Below the pieces are notes generated by a model. The model made no database searches and was not told the DNA's origin. It worked only from the letters and a program-made list of their open reading frames with translations. Below are positions 22,001 through 34,818 of a DNA stretch of 64,000 bases, in pieces. How positions within the stretch are numbered: the first letter of the stretch is position 1; every line of letters starts with the position of its first letter. Origin of the DNA: Macropodus opercularis (lineage: Eukaryota > Chordata > Actinopteri > Anabantiformes > Osphronemidae); contig CM061097.1 in NCBI GenBank assembly GCA_030770545.1, positions 17,378,501 to 17,442,500 of the forward strand, read 5' to 3'. Position numbers and translations under genes: made by a program.

Positions 22001-25000
22001 TATGATCCAAATACATCCCTGAAGCAGGCAAACACCTTTAAAATGCATTAAAATCTCTTTTACCAAAGTAGTGTGCTTTTGGTCTGAAATACACAGAACA
22101 GGCGATTCTACGCGTTTTAACACAGTGTCCAGCATCAGTGATGCATGAAGCTGCTGCATCTTAATGCTAGCAATGCTGATGAAGTTTTTGTGCTAGATAT
22201 AATACAAATACATCCCTGAAGCAGGCAAACACATTTAAAATGCATTTAAATCACTTTTACCAAAGTAGTGTTCTTTTGGTCTGAAATGCACAGAACAGGC
22301 CATTCTATGCATTTTGGCACTGTTTCCAGCCCCAGTGATGCTTTAAGCTGCTGCATCTTAATGCAACCAATGCTGATGAAGTTTTGTGCTAGATATACTA
22401 CAAATACATCCCTGAAGCAGGCAAATACCTTTAAAATGCATTTAAATTAGTAGTGTTCTTTTGGTCTGAAATGCACAGAACAGGCGATTCTACGCGTTTT
22501 AACACAGTTTTTGTGCTAGATATGTTCCAAATACATCCCTGAAGCAGGCAAACACCTTTAAAATGCATTAAAATCTCTTTGCTTAAAGTAGTGTTATTTT
22601 GCTCTGAAATGCACAGAACAGGCGATTCTAAGCGTTTTGGCACTGTTTCCAGCCTCAGTGATGCTTTAAGTCGCTGCATCTTAATGGAACCAATGCTGAT
22701 TAAGTTTTTGTGCTAGATATGATCTGAATACATCCCTGAAGCAGGCAAACACCTTAAAATATTCTACGCGTTTTAAAACAGTGTCCAGCCTCAGTGATGC
22801 ATGAAGCTGCTGCATCTTAATGCAAGCAATGCTGATGAAGTTTTTGTGCTAGATATAATAGAAATACATCACTGAAGCAGGCAAAAACCTTTAAAATGCA
22901 TTTAAAATAATCTGATCAAAGTAGTGTTCTTTTGGTCTGAAATACACAGAACAGGCGATTCTACGCGTTTTGACACTGTTTCCAGCCTCAGTGATGCTTT
23001 AAGTTGCTGTATCTTAATGCAAGCAATTACAATAAAGTTTTTGTGCTAGATATGATACAAATACATCCCTGAAGCAGGCAAACACCTTTAAAATGCATTT
23101 AAATCACTTTGACCAAAGTAGTGTTCTTTTGGTCTGAAATGCACAGAACTGGCGATTCTAAGCGTTTTGGCACTGTTTCTAGCCTTAGAGATGCATTAGA
23201 CTGCTGTATCTTAATGCAAGCAATTCCAATGAAGTTTTTGTACTAGATATGATCCAAATACATCCCTGAAGCAGGCAAACACCTTTAAAATGCATTTAAA
23301 TCACTTTGACCAAAGTAGTGTTCTTTTGGTATGAAATGCACAGAACAGGCAATTCTAAGCGTTTTGAAACTGTTTCCAGCCTCAGTGATGCTTTAAGTTG
23401 CTGCATCTTAATGCAAGCAATTCCAATCAAGTTTTTGTGCTAGATATGATACAAATACATCCCTGAAGCAGGCAAATACCTTTAAAATGCATTTAAATCA
23501 CTTTGACCAAAGTAGTGTTCTTTTGGTATGAAATGCACAGAACAGGCGATTCTAAGCGTTTTGACACTGTTTCCAGCCTCAGTGATGCTTTAAGTTGCTG
23601 TATCTTAATGCAATCAATGCTGATCAAGTTTTTGTGCTAGATATGATCCAAATACATCCCTGAAGCAGGCAAACACCTTTAAAATGCATTTAAATCACTT
23701 TGACCAAAGTAGTGTTCTTTTGGTATGAAATGCACAGAACAGGCGATTCTAAGCGTTTTGACACTGTTTCCAGCCTCAGTGATGCTTTAAGTTGCTGTAT
23801 CTTAATGCATGCAATTACAATAAAGTTTTTGTGCTAGATATGATACAAATACATCCCTGAAGCAGGCAAATACCTTTAAACTGCATTTAAATTACTCTGA
23901 TCAAAGTAGTGTTCTTTAGGTCTGAAATGCACAGAACAGGCGATTCTCGGCGTTTTGGCACTGTTTCCAGCCTCAGTCATGCTTTAAGCTGCTGCATCTT
24001 AATGCAAGCAATACCGATGAAGTTTTGTGCTAGATATAATACAAATACATCCCTGAAGCAGGCAAATACCTTTAAAATGCATTTAAATTAATCTGATCAA
24101 AGTAGTGTTCTTTTGGTCTGAAATGCACAGAACAGGCGATTCTACGCGTTTTAACACATTTTTTGTGCTAGATATGTTCCAAATACATCCCTGAAGCAGG
24201 CAAACACCTTTAAAATGCATTGAAATCTCTTTGCTTAAAGTAGTGTTATTTTGGTCTGAAATGCACAGAACAGGCGATTCTAAGCGTTTTGGCACTGTTT
24301 CCAGCCTCAGTAATGCTTTAAGTTGCTGCATCTTAATGGAACCAATGCTGATTAAGTTTTTGTGCTAGATATGATCTAAATACATCCCTGAAGCAGGCAA
24401 ACACCTTAAAATATTCTACGCGTTTTAACACAGAGTCCAGCCCCAGTGATGGTTTAAGCTGCTGCATTTTAATGCAAGCAATTCCAATTAATTTTTTGTG
24501 CTAGACATGATCCAAATACATCCCTCAAGCAGGCAAACACCTTTAAAATGCATTTAAATCACTTTGACCAAAATAGTGTTCTTTTGGTCTGAAATGCACA
24601 GAACAGGCGATTCTAAGCGTTTTGGCACTGTTTCCAGCCTCAGTGATGCTTTAAGCTGCTGCATCTTAACGCAAGCAATTCCAATAAAGTTTTTGTGCTA
24701 GATATGATCCAAATACATCCCTGAAGCAGGCAAACACCTTTAAAATGCATTTAAATTATTCTAAACAAAGTTGTGTTCTTTTGGTCTGAAATGCACAGAA
24801 CAGGCGATTCTAAGCGTTTTGGCACAGTGTCCAGCCTCAGTCATGCATGAAGCTGCTGCATCTTAATGCAAGCAATGCTGATGAAATTTTTGTGCTAGAT
24901 ATAATACAAAAACATCACTGAAGCAGGCAAACACCTTTAAAATGCATTTAAATCACTTTGACCAAAATAGTGTTCTTTTGGTCTGAAATGCACAGAACAG

Positions 25001-27625
25001 GCGATTCTAAGCGTTTTGGCACTGTTTCCAGCCTCAGTCATGCTTTTAGCTGCTGCATCTTAATGCAAGCAATTCCAATAAAGTTTTTGTGCTAGATATG
25101 ATCCAAATACATCCCTGAAGCAGGCAAACACCTTTAAAATGCATTAAAATCTCTTTTACCAAAGTAGTGTGCTTTTGGTCTGAAATGCACAGAACAGGCA
25201 ATTCTACGCGTTTTAACACAGTTTTTGTGCTAGATATGATCCAAATACATCCCTGAAGCAGGCAAATACCTTTAAAATCCATTTAAATTAATCTGATCAA
25301 AGTAGTGTTCTTTTGGTCTGAAATACACAGAACAGGCGATTCTACGAGTTTTAACACAGTGTCCAGTCTCAGTGATGCATGAAGCTGCTGCATCTTAATG
25401 CTAGCAATGCTGATGAAGTTTTTGTGCTAGATATAATACAAATACATCCCTGAAGCAGGCAAACACATTTAAAATGCATTTAAATCACTTTTACCAAAGT
25501 AGTGTTCTTTTGGTCTGAAATGCACAGAACAGGCGATTCTACGCATTTTGGGACTGTTTCCAGCCCCAGTGATGCTTTAAGCTGCTGCATCTTAATGCAA
25601 CCAATGCTGATGAAGTTTTGTGCTAGATATACTACAAATACATCCCTTAAGCAGGCAAATACCTTTAAAATGCATTTAAATTACTCTGATCAAAGTAGTG
25701 TTCTTTTGGTCTGAAATGCACAGAACAGGCCATTCTACGCGTTTTAACACATTTTTTGTGCTAGATATGATCCAAATACATCCCTGAAGCAGGCAAACAC
25801 CTTTAAAATGCATTGAAATCTCTTTGCTTAAAGTAGTGTTATTTTGGTCTGAAATGCACAGAACAGGCGATTCTAAGCGTTTTGGCACTGTGTCCAGCCC
25901 CAGTGATGCTTTAAGCTGCTGCATCTTAATGCAACCAATGCTGATGAAGTTTTTGTGCTAGATATAATACAAATACATCCCTGAAGCAGGCAAATACCTT
26001 TAAAATGCATTTAAATTACTCTGATCAAAGTAGTGTTCTTTTGGTCTGAAATGCACAGAACAGGTGATTCTACGCGTTTTTGCACTGTTTCCAGCCTCAG
26101 TGATGCTTGAAGCTGCTGTATCTGAATGCAAGCAATTCCAATGAAGTTGTTGTGCTAGATATGATCCAAATACATCCCTGAAGCAGGCAAACACCTTTAA
26201 AATGCATTTAAATCTCTTTGCTTAAAGTAGTGTTATTTTGGTCTGAAATGCACAGAACAGGCGATTCTAAGCGTTTTGACACTGTTTCCAGCCTCAGTGA
26301 TGCTTTAAGTTGCTGCATCTTAATGGAACCAATGCTGATTAAGTTTTTGTGCTAGATATGATCTGAATACATCCCTGAAGCAGGCAAACACCTTTAAAAT
26401 GCATTTAAATCACTTTGACCAAAATAGTGTTCTTTTGGTCTGAAATGCACAGAACAGGCGATTCTACGCATTTTGGCACTGTTTCCAGCCCCAGTAATGC
26501 TTTAAGCTGCTGCATCTTAATGCAAGCAATTTCAATTAAGTTTTTGTGCTAGACATGATCCAAATACATCCCTGAAGCAGGCAAACATCTTTAAAATGCA
26601 TTAAAATCTCTTTGGTTAAAGTAGTGTTCTTTTGGTCTGAAATGCACAGAACAGGCGATTCTAAGCGTTTTGGCACTGTTTCCAGCCTCAGTGATGCTTT
26701 TAGCTGCTGCATCTTAATGCAAGCAATTCCAATAAAGTTTTTGTGCTAGATATAATCCAAATACATCCCTGAAGCAGGCAAATACCTTTAAAATGCATTT
26801 AAAATAATCTGATCAAAGTAGTGTTCTTTTGGTCTGAAATACACAGAACACGCGTTTTAACACAGTGTCCAGCCTCAGTGATGCATGAAGCTGCTGCATC
26901 TTAATACAAGCAATGCTGATGAAGTTTTTGTGCTAGATATAATACAAATACATCCCTGAAGCAGGCAAACACATTTAAAATGCATTTAAATCACTTTTAC
27001 CAAAGTAGTGTTCTTTTGGTATGAAATGCACAGAACAGGCGATTCTAAGCGTTTTGACACTGTTTCCAGCCTCAGTGATGCTTTAAATTGCTGTATCTTA
27101 ATGCAAGCAATTACAATAAAGTTTTTGTGCTAGATATGATACAAATACATCCCTGAAGCAGGCAAACACCTTTAAAATGCATTTAAATCACTTTGACCAA
27201 AGTAGTGTTCTTTTGGTATGAAATGCACAGAACAGGCGATTCTAAGCGTTTGACACTGTTTCCAGCCTCAGTGATGCTTTAAGTTGCTGCATTTTAATGC
27301 AACCAATGCTGATCAAGTTTTTGTGCTAGATATGATCCAAATACATCCCTGAAGCAGGCAAACACCTTTAAAATGCATTTAAATCACTTTTACCAAAGTA
27401 GTGTTCTTTTGTTAAGAAATGCACAGAACAGGCGATTCTAAGCGTTTTGGCACTGTTTCCAGCCTCAGTCATGCTTTAAGCTGCTGCATCTTAATGCAAG
27501 CAATTCCAATAAAGTTTTTGTGCTAAATATGATACAAATACATCCCTGAGGCAGGCAAACACCTTTAAAATGCATTTAAATCACTTTCACTAAAGTCTGA
27601 AATGCACAGAATAGGCGATTCTAAG
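19093..27625. repeat. Satellite array B, diverged 197-bp monomers with many shortened units
   Basis: The same satellite as array A but a different variant mix: mostly CATTTAAATCAC, TTAACACAGTGTCC and GATATAATACAAATAC forms. It is rich in shortened monomers of about 136 bp (AAATATTCTACGCG junction, for example at 19385, 19525, 22755 and 24405) and about 138 bp (AACACAGTTTTTGTGC or AACACATTTTTTGTGC junction, for example at 19935, 20075, 21395, 22505, 24155 and 25745). A four-monomer segment is repeated at 21481 and 22268. No long regular higher-order period like that of array A is obvious. The end (about 25500-27625) is colinear with array D. Confidence 0.95.
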
Positions 27626-28688
27626 CATTTGTTTTGTTTTTTGTTTTTTCCTTTTTTTAGTTATTCATTTATTTTTTTCAACGTTACAAACATCAAAAGA
27701 CATTACATCAACATCTACCCACAACTGTGTGTTTCTCAGTCAAACAGGGATCTTTGGGCGACATTAAAAGATGATAGTCAGCTGTCTTCTTTCCAGCTGA
27801 CTGCATCTAGTGTCTCTCAGGTAGTCTCATTTAAAAGATTTCTTTTATTAGTTATTCATTCTTTTTTACAAATTTACAAACATCAAGAGACATTACATCA
27901 ACATCTACTCACAATTGTGTGTTTCTCAGTCAAACAGTGATCTTTGGGCGACATTAAAAGGTCAGTTCTCTTTTCAGCTGACCCCATCTAGTGTCTCTCA
28001 GGTAGTCTTCTTTGAAAGATTTCCCAAGATTTCAAAGACAGTTCGCAGGTGGAGCCGAAGAGAGTTCTTAAATACCGCCCAGGCATCCAGCCGTTTCCCT
28101 TCATACAGTAAGCAATTACTGGAGAGTAGGTTTGCATGGCGTGCCAGTGCCAGTGTTGTATTGACTGCCAGCTGATTGACGTTACGAGGGCCACGCGTTA
28201 CGCCGAAGAGCCATACTCAGTCACTGTTCCTTGGCACGTGAAGTTGCAGGTAGTGAGCAGAAACCCCCACACACGATTTTGCAGAATTTTTGTAGCTGGG
28301 CACTCAGAGAGCAAATGCTCCAGGGTTTCTCGCTCGTAACCGCATCTGCAGCAGGATTCTGGAAAGCGGGCTCTATAGATGTGCTGCAGGACAACACCAG
28401 AGAGGATCCTTCTGTGTCTGATTTTAAAATCTGTGCTGAAGATTGATGTAGTCCATCCATGGGCGATGCTCTGTGCTGGTGAGGAACTCCTTAACTGTCT
28501 TGATCCTAATGGTGTTTAAACGGTGTTTACTCTTTATGTGTACGAGCTTCAGACCACCATGTGAGATGTCGGCTATCAGGGTCCTTTGTGCTACTAGGTT
28601 TTGCTTCGCCCTCCATAGAAACCGTGTGATGGCATGGTTCAGCTCCGGTAAAACCACATCGGGCAGGTCATGCACATGTAATGTGTGG
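27626..28688 (-). pseudogene. Tx1-like LINE 3' end, with duplicated 3' UTR
   Basis: The same ORF2 C-terminal region as in cassette 1 (RT C-terminal frame at 28675-28424, then the CCRC-x8-H-x4-C knuckle in another frame). The frame break lies at a different local sequence: the plus strand lacks the CGATTGTTTTGCAGATT segment seen in cassette 1. The 3' UTR carries a tandem duplication absent from type I. The A-rich tail meets satellite at about 27626. Confidence 0.88.
27657..28038 (-). repeat. 191-bp tandem duplication in LINE 3' UTR
   Basis: Two diverged copies start with TTAGTTATTC at 27657 and 27848, a 191-bp step. Both contain ACAAACATCAA, GACATTACATCAACATCTAC and TTTGGGCGACATTAAAAG. Type I cassettes have one copy, whose left part resembles the first unit and right part the second. 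That suggests recombination between the units. Confidence 0.82.
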
Positions 28689-28913
28689 TTGAGCTTAGAG
28701 CAACTATTTACAGAGCATGTCCAGATGTTAGGAGAAAAAACAGCTCAACATGTGAAAAAGTTAGGGCAGTGCTAAGGTCTAGTAGGGAGTCAGGTTATGT
28801 AGCAGCTGGCCTCAACCCAGGAGCCAGGTCAGACGAGATAGATGAGTTATCAGAGACACCCGAAGTTTATTTGAAGGCAGTGAACATTTCAGATAGAGAT
28901 CCCTGCTGTACAA

Positions 28914-29510
28914 GTGATCTGCATGTCAGAGGTAGATGTGACCCATAATCCCGCTGGGAAACTAGTGACTTTATCCAGAGTGAAGGAGGCACGTGAGGAT
29001 ATTCAGCCTGGCAGCCTGGTTGCAGTCATCATCAGTGGTTTGCCACCATCTCAGAGCAAACTAAGAGAAGCTGGGAGACTGTGTAACATGTCATGTGATC
29101 ATTTCACTGGTCATGTGGTGGATGCTGTAACAAAGTTGTTTGCTAATGCCGTCCATCAGAAGCAGACAGATAAGGAGCCAGCAAACGAACTGGAACACCA
29201 GCCGTCGAAGAAGAAGAAGAGGAAAAGACAGGCACTGGTGACCCCTGCTGAACGAGCCCGAGCGCTTCAGACATCAGCCACGACACCCGTCATGGCCGAG
29301 CCCCAGGTGAAATACATCCAGCCAGGATGGTGGACAGGACCTCCAAGGATGAGAGGAGGGTTTCCTACCGGCCGGGGCAGAGGAGGAAGTGCAGGAGCTG
29401 GAAGATGTTACAGCTGTGGAAGACTTGGACATGTAAGAGATCAGTGTCCTACGTGGATTAATGGCAAACTCCACCTGAATGAACCAAGGAGACAAAGGCA
29501 GAATCCCTGA
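28914..29510 (+). pseudogene. Retroviral gag C-terminal part with CCHC knuckle (198 codons)
   Basis: As in cassette 1, but with a 12-nt insertion (CCTCCAAGGATG, near 29340) in the linker, adding residues before the Gly/Arg-rich stretch. The zinc knuckle C-x2-C-x4-H-x4-C is at residues 165-178. Substitutions include GKLVTLS for GKPVTSS near residue 15. The copy at 62736-63332 appears identical. The frame overlaps the end of the broken upstream gag frame by 35 bp. Confidence 0.78.
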
Positions 29511-29952
29511 GACGCTGGGATCTGAGGATATTGGCTATCATCAACATCAGCCTGTGGCCAGCAGTCGTTGCTGGAAGGAAGACTGTGCCGTCCACGGATT
29601 AAAAAAAAAAAAAAAAAGAAGGAAAAGCATTGGCACAGACAAAAATAAAATAAAATAAAATAAAAAAAAGAAGAAAATCGCGGTGAAGCAACTGCATGTT
29701 GTCAATGACATTCATGATCTTTGCACTTTGCTGACATAGCAGTGGACTTTATCAAAGCAAGCAACATCACAGCCTGCATGTTCGTCCCACTGCACAGCCC
29801 ATTATTTAAAGACAGATTCTGAAGATCAGCATTTATTAAAAAAAATAGAAAGAAAGTATTTTATCAAGAAAATTCACACATTATCTTTTTAGCAGACCAC
29901 AAGCTGAGATAGTTAGGCCCCATGACTTGAAAAAAGAAACTAAAAAAATGAA
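29511..29952. other. A-rich spacer, shortened
   Basis: This follows the gag stop. It contains the long A run near 29600, the (TAAAA)n tract at about 29641-29670 and another A-rich patch near 29840. It ends in a deletion junction, ATGAA joined to CGTGGG at 29952/29953, where type I keeps 318 bp. No gene is seen. Confidence 0.5.
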
Positions 29953-30372
29953 CGTGGGTTCCATCACTTTGATGTCACTGCTGGCTGACAGAGGCCATAA
30001 AGCATCTCTGAGTAAGCTTCAATACTGAAAAGACCAAGTGGAGCATTTGGGGAGGTTGATCACACAGGGAACTTGCGCTGTGTCACCATCTCAACTGGAA
30101 ACTGTGTCTAAACCAACCACAGTCCGGGAAATGCTGACTTTCTTAGGGATGACAGGCTGCAGAGTAGACTGGATAGATGGGTATTGAACAACTGTGCAAC
30201 CCCTGAGAGAGACGATAAAAACTGAGGGAGCTGGAAAGTTATGGGGAAAACTTGTGTGGACCCCAGAGGGTCACATGTCATTTGAAACCATTAAAGTGTA
30301 GTTGCAGCAGGAAACTGCTTTGGTTCTACCAGAATATGAGAACACGTCAATAGTGTGTGTTGCTCGTTAAAC
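29953..30372 (+). pseudogene. Retroviral pol remnant (RT/RNase H connection)
   Basis: The same connection segment as at 13302-13730 in cassette 1, starting later because of the 318-bp deletion. It also lacks 9 nt near 30110 (GTGTCTAAACC for GTGTCTAAGGCTCCCAAACC). Stops lie within it. No catalytic RT motif is present. Confidence 0.7.
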
Positions 30373-31645
30373 AGACAGCATGAACGGGCCTAAAGGAGGA
30401 GTGTGGCAACGTGTGTGTAGCTCAGAGCATGTTACTCTATGGTTCGACTGCTGGTTGAAGTTAATTGAGTGGCAGAGTTGCGTTAACGATAACAGTATTA
30501 CACATGTGTGTGTGTGTGCAGGATTAACATTGCATGAAGCTTTGCTTGAGTGACTAATGGTGACTAATTGATCAGAGATCTCATGAAAATCATGAAAATT
30601 AATTTACACTTGAGTGTTTTCTGCAGGAAAAAATCATGGAACCAGCGTCTACCATCACGAAGGAGGGGGCCCCCTAAGCGACACTGCTGATTCCTTCAGC
30701 AGGACAAGTTGCCAAACTGCAGTTCATTCTGAGCGGGAGGTCTCCCTCCCAGCTCACGTGCACGATAAAACCTGAGCTCATGACATAAAGAACCGACTGA
30801 CTGACTGAAACAAGGTTCCACAGACTGACCATGAGAAATGTCTGACGTTTGTTGGTGTTGTTGTCATATAATGTAATAATTTCCCATATTAGCTCAATCT
30901 TAAACCCAAGCAAGGAGCTGGTTGTTATTCATGACAGGTTCAGCTGTTCCAGACTGAATGTTGTGTTTTTTTTGTAAACCTGGAGCTCACCCTAACAACT
31001 TGGGTTCACTCTCTCTAGGGCACCGCAGCAGTGGACCCCATCACACCAGCCATCTCTCTAACGTTCACAACTTTCTCCCACAGGTCATGTTAGTATGAGA
31101 GGAGGGTGTGGATTGATGCATTAACACCCCCATAGGTTTCAGCTGCGATGCATGTGTTGCACTTTTGTCTATGTGCCTCTCAGCTAACTGCTCTCAGGTT
31201 AAAGCTGCAGTAACAGTCCAGGCGCTGGAGTGATCTGGACACAGAGGATTCGTATCCAGGATCGTGTAGAGGAAAAGATTATACCAGATGCCCTTGAGCT
31301 ATCAGAGCCGATCTCCTAGAAGTAACCAGTCCGTCATAGAGGGTGGCCGACGCCTCATGTCAGCAGCCTGGGTAACTAATTGCAGGAACCAATCACGGTC
31401 AGTAACCAATGAAGAAAACAACACTGACTGAGGTTTTAGGGCGACACCAGCATGATGCGATACAGAAGGAAGGAGAAAGGAGACGACCTCAGTGGAGCCA
31501 TACACGGAACACAAATCGCAGTGCAGCTCCTATAGACCCTCTGTTCATTGCAAGTATTATAAAGAGGAAATATCGTATAAACGAGGAAAGAAAAAGCTAA
31601 GCTACACAGTGACTTGATTAGATGTAAACTGCACCAATATGTTTG
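30373..31645. other. Retroviral-insert tail with about 860 bp unique to this copy
   Basis: Positions 30509-31370 have no counterpart in cassettes 1 and 3, which jump from CACATGTG to GGTAAC. The segment begins at a short (TG)n run (30505-30518). It includes short open frames but no domain I recognise. It may be retroviral sequence 3' of pol, or an older insertion. A VIEGGRRLMSAAW frame (about 31333-31371) leads into the part shared by all copies. Confidence 0.4.
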
Positions 31646-32685
31646 TCAATACGTGACCGACATGTGAGGACATTCATATCTGCTCCTCTGCTGCTCCTCA
31701 GACAGCTTCTTCTCTGTAATAGCAAACAGGGGTTCAAAATAGTGTGGGGTGATCTCTTGTGACTGAAAGAGGGTTGCATAAAAGTCATGCACTTCCTGTA
31801 GTATCTCCGATGGGTCTGTGGTCGTATTCCCATCTCCGTTGGTCAATGTCTGGATCATCATGCTCCTCTGCCTGCGCTTTTCCAGGCCCAGGAAATAAGC
31901 AGTGCAGCTCTCCCCCTCCGCCAGGTATCAAGCTCTACTTCTGATTGCAGCTCCTCTACACCGTCCCTTCTCCACATCTTTTAACTGTTCTCTAATGTGT
32001 ACGTAAGAGTCTATGGAGTAATCTGGGGTCGTGTCAATGTTGCTTGCCTCCAGCTCCAGTTGGTCCCTCAGAGCAGCCTCCTCCCACAGCAACTTCCATT
32101 TCCGCTCCCTACTGTACTTGATGCTGATTGTTCTGACTTTCGTCTTGACATATTCCCACCAACTGGAGACATCCTCTATAAAGGGCAAGTCAGCCGCCAT
32201 CTTTGTCAGGAGTGCACGTACCTTGTCTTGGTAATACTTTTCTGACAACAGGGATGTATTGAGGCTCCACGAACCCCCACCGTGTGCCGTGCATGCTTCA
32301 TTTAACCTGAAGGTGAGATAAGCGTGGTCACTCCAGGTGTTGAAGGTGTATGATATGTCTGAAATATCCCTGGCCGCCTGTGCAGAAACTAAAGAGAATT
32401 CGAATCTGGATTGCTTCAACGTGTTGAGCACACGTTGCCTGCGTGAGAACCTTCTGGCATGTGGGTGCATGACTCTCCGGATGTCAACAAGGCCATGTGT
32501 GTGAATGAGATTATAGAGGGCTATCCGACTGGTGTCACCTGTGAACACATTATTACTGGAGACATCAGCCCCTGTGAGGGCTACATTGAAATCCCCAACT
32601 AAGAAACAGTCTCCTGTACAAAACTGTGACAGCCGTTGAAAAAAACCCCTCCTGTGCATTTCTATGTTTGGTGCATATACATTCG
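31646..32685 (-). pseudogene. Tx1-like LINE ORF2: endonuclease and RT N-terminus, longest frame
   Basis: The frame at 32722-31928 is open for 264 codons because the type I frameshift is absent: NVYAPN at residues 14-19, VGDFNVAL at 42-49, SDH at 131-133, then the RT N-terminal region. It ends at an in-frame TGA where cassettes 1 and 3 have CGA (Arg, in RSRARYL). The next frame (31861-31646) continues through TNGDGNTTTDPSEILQEVHDFYATLFQ. The lesion here differs from that in type I, so the two forms decayed independently. Confidence 0.87.
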
Positions 32686-34714
32686 ACTTTATGAATTTCT
32701 TTACCAATAAAATCATAACCATTAGAGAAAAGATTGATCAGAATCTGTCAACAAAAGTCATAGACCGATCTGCAGATCCACCGGCTTAGATCTCCTGGTT
32801 AGACCTATGTCTTACTTAAACTGTTTTTCCCCCATAGATCACACTGAGTTAACTTCAATAATTAACTCTGCTAAATCAGCTTCTTAGACCCAATCCCAAC
32901 CAGACTACTCAAAGAAGTTTTTCCATTAATCAGCACGTCCATATTAAATCAAATCAACCAATCTCTGTTTACAGGCTACGTACCACAGGCTTTTAAGGTT
33001 GCTGTGGTCAAACCTTTATTGAAAAAAACTACTCTTGACCCTAGAGAACTTGCAAATTATAGGCCTATATCCAATCTGCCCTTTATTTCTAAAGTTCTTG
33101 AAAAAACCGTAGCTAAACAACTATGTGACCACCTGCCTAGAAATGACCTATATGAAGATTTCCAGTCAGGATTCAGATTACATCATAGCACAGAAACAGC
33201 TCTGATTAGAGTCAACTACTTTTCAGTCTTTACATGTCTCCCCTTGGTAATATAATTAGAAATCATTCGATAAATTTCCACTGCTATGCAGATGATACTT
33301 AGTTATATTTGTCCATGAAACCAGAGGAAACAAACCAATTAGTCAAACTTCAAGCTTGTTTAAAGGATATCAAATCCTGGATGTCCCATAACTTTCTACA
33401 ACTGAATTCAGACAAAACTGGGGTTATTATAATTGGTGCTAAAAACCAGAGAGAGACTCGTTATTAAATCAGATGGTTACTCTGGATGGCATAACGTTAG
33501 CTTCAAGTTCCACTGTGAGGAACCTTGGTGTCATTGTTGACCAAGATCTGTCCTTTACACCTTATATTAAAGAAATCTCTAGAACCGCCTACTTCCACCT
33601 GAGGAATATTGCTAAAATTAGGAGCATCCTCTCACAGAGTGATGCTGAAAAATTAATCCATGCATTTGTTACCTCTAGGCTTGACTACTGTAACTCGCTA
33701 CTCATAGGCTGTCCCAATAACTCTTTGAAAATCCTCCAACTAATTCAAAATGCTGCAGCCAGAGTTCTGACTGGATTTATGAAGAGAGATCACATCTCTC
33801 CAACATTAGCTTCTCTGCATTGGCTCCCTGTCAAATCTAGGATAGAATTCAAAATTTTTCTCCTCACCTACAAAGCTCTTCATAATAAAGCTCCATCTTA
33901 TCTTAAAGACCTCATCGCTCCTTATGCTCCCAACAGAACGCTTCGTTCTCAGAGCGCTGGTCTACTTGTGGCTCCTAGAGTTTCTAAATGTAGAACGGGA
34001 GGCAGAGCATTTAGCTACCAAGCTCCTCTCCTATGGAACCAGCTTCCAGTCCAGGTTCGAGAAGCAGACACCCTCTCTAGTTTTAAAACTAGGCTTAAAA
34101 CCATTTTTTTTTGACAAAGCATATAGTTAGAGATGGTTCTGGTCACTCTGAACCATCTCTTAGTTAAGCTGCTATAGACTTAGACTGCTGGGGGACGTCC
34201 TTCATTCACTGAGCTCTTTCTCTCTTCTATCCGCCAACATGCCTCCATTTCCACATGTGACTAACTTTGTCTCTTTTCTCTCCTAGTTGTGCTTGTCCCC
34301 TTCTGTCTCTCTCTATCCTCATCTACAGGTATCATCAGACTCAGAGTCGTGTGTCTCCAGTGTGCAGTTGCTGGTCCAACCATCCTGCCTGTGTTCTGTT
34401 GATGCTTGTTTTGTTGTGGTTGTGTTCTTTTCTCTCTTCTCTATCCCCTCACCCCAACCGGTCAAGGCAGATGGCCGCCCACACTGAGCCTAGGTCTGCT
34501 GGAGGTTTCTTCCTCGTTAGAGAGGGAGTTTTTCCTCTCCACTGTTGCTATTTAAATGTACAATTTATCGATTGGCTACAATTAAAAGCTTACTCTATGT
34601 GGGAATTGTAGGGTTTAGTTCTGTAAGGTCTTAAAACCTTACTTGTAAAGTGCCTTGAGATAACTGATGTTGTGAATTGGGGCTATATAAATAAAGTTGA
34701 ATTGAATTGAATTC
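32686..34714 (+). mobile_element. L2/Maui-like LINE, same insertion as in cassette 1
   Basis: Same ends and same internal RT deletion as 15179-17212. RT fingers lie at about 32800-33255 with an 8-nt loss near 32881 that breaks the LDPIPTRLL frame. The YADD region is at about 33290 with a TAG after DDT (33300-33302). The C-terminal frame is 33473-34114, shifted near its end by a lengthened T run. The 3' end reads GGGGCTATATAAATAAAG, where cassette 1 has GGCGC, and ends in TTGAA repeats. Confidence 0.92.
33473..34114 (+). pseudogene. L2 ORF2 C-terminal region (213 codons)
   Basis: The same conserved block as 15973-16629, with one replacement (GFMKRD for GFRKRD). An extra T in the run near 34105-34112 shifts the last residues, so the DKAYS ending is read in another frame. 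Confidence 0.86.
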
Positions 34715-34805
34715 GGTAATGTATATGTGGATGATTGAATCGTGAACTTGCACACTATCAGTCTGTACGTTTTCTCTGTATCACTGTAGACGTGTTGAAT
34801 ATTAA
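34715..34805 (-). pseudogene. Tx1-like LINE ORF2 endonuclease piece
   Basis: Counterpart of 17213-17304. It has one base change next to the L2 end (GAATTCGG for GAATTCAG), shared with cassette 3. TTAA at 34802-34805 is the piggyBac target site. Confidence 0.73.
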
Positions 34806-34818
34806 CCCTCCTGTTATG

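Larger units (their letters stand above)
28689..31645 (+). mobile_element. Endogenous-retrovirus-derived fragment, type II form
   Basis: Gag end, A-rich spacer shortened by 318 bp, pol connection, then a longer tail than in type I. Upstream of the main gag frame, 28685-28948 gives an 87-codon frame with an RSDEIDELSETPEVYLKAVN segment. This is probably an earlier part of gag in another frame. No LTRs are recognised. Confidence 0.72.

Noticed and set aside
27657..28038. 191-bp LINE 3' UTR duplication as the source of the 197-bp satellite
   Set aside because: The lengths are close but I find no shared sequence between the UTR unit and the satellite monomer.
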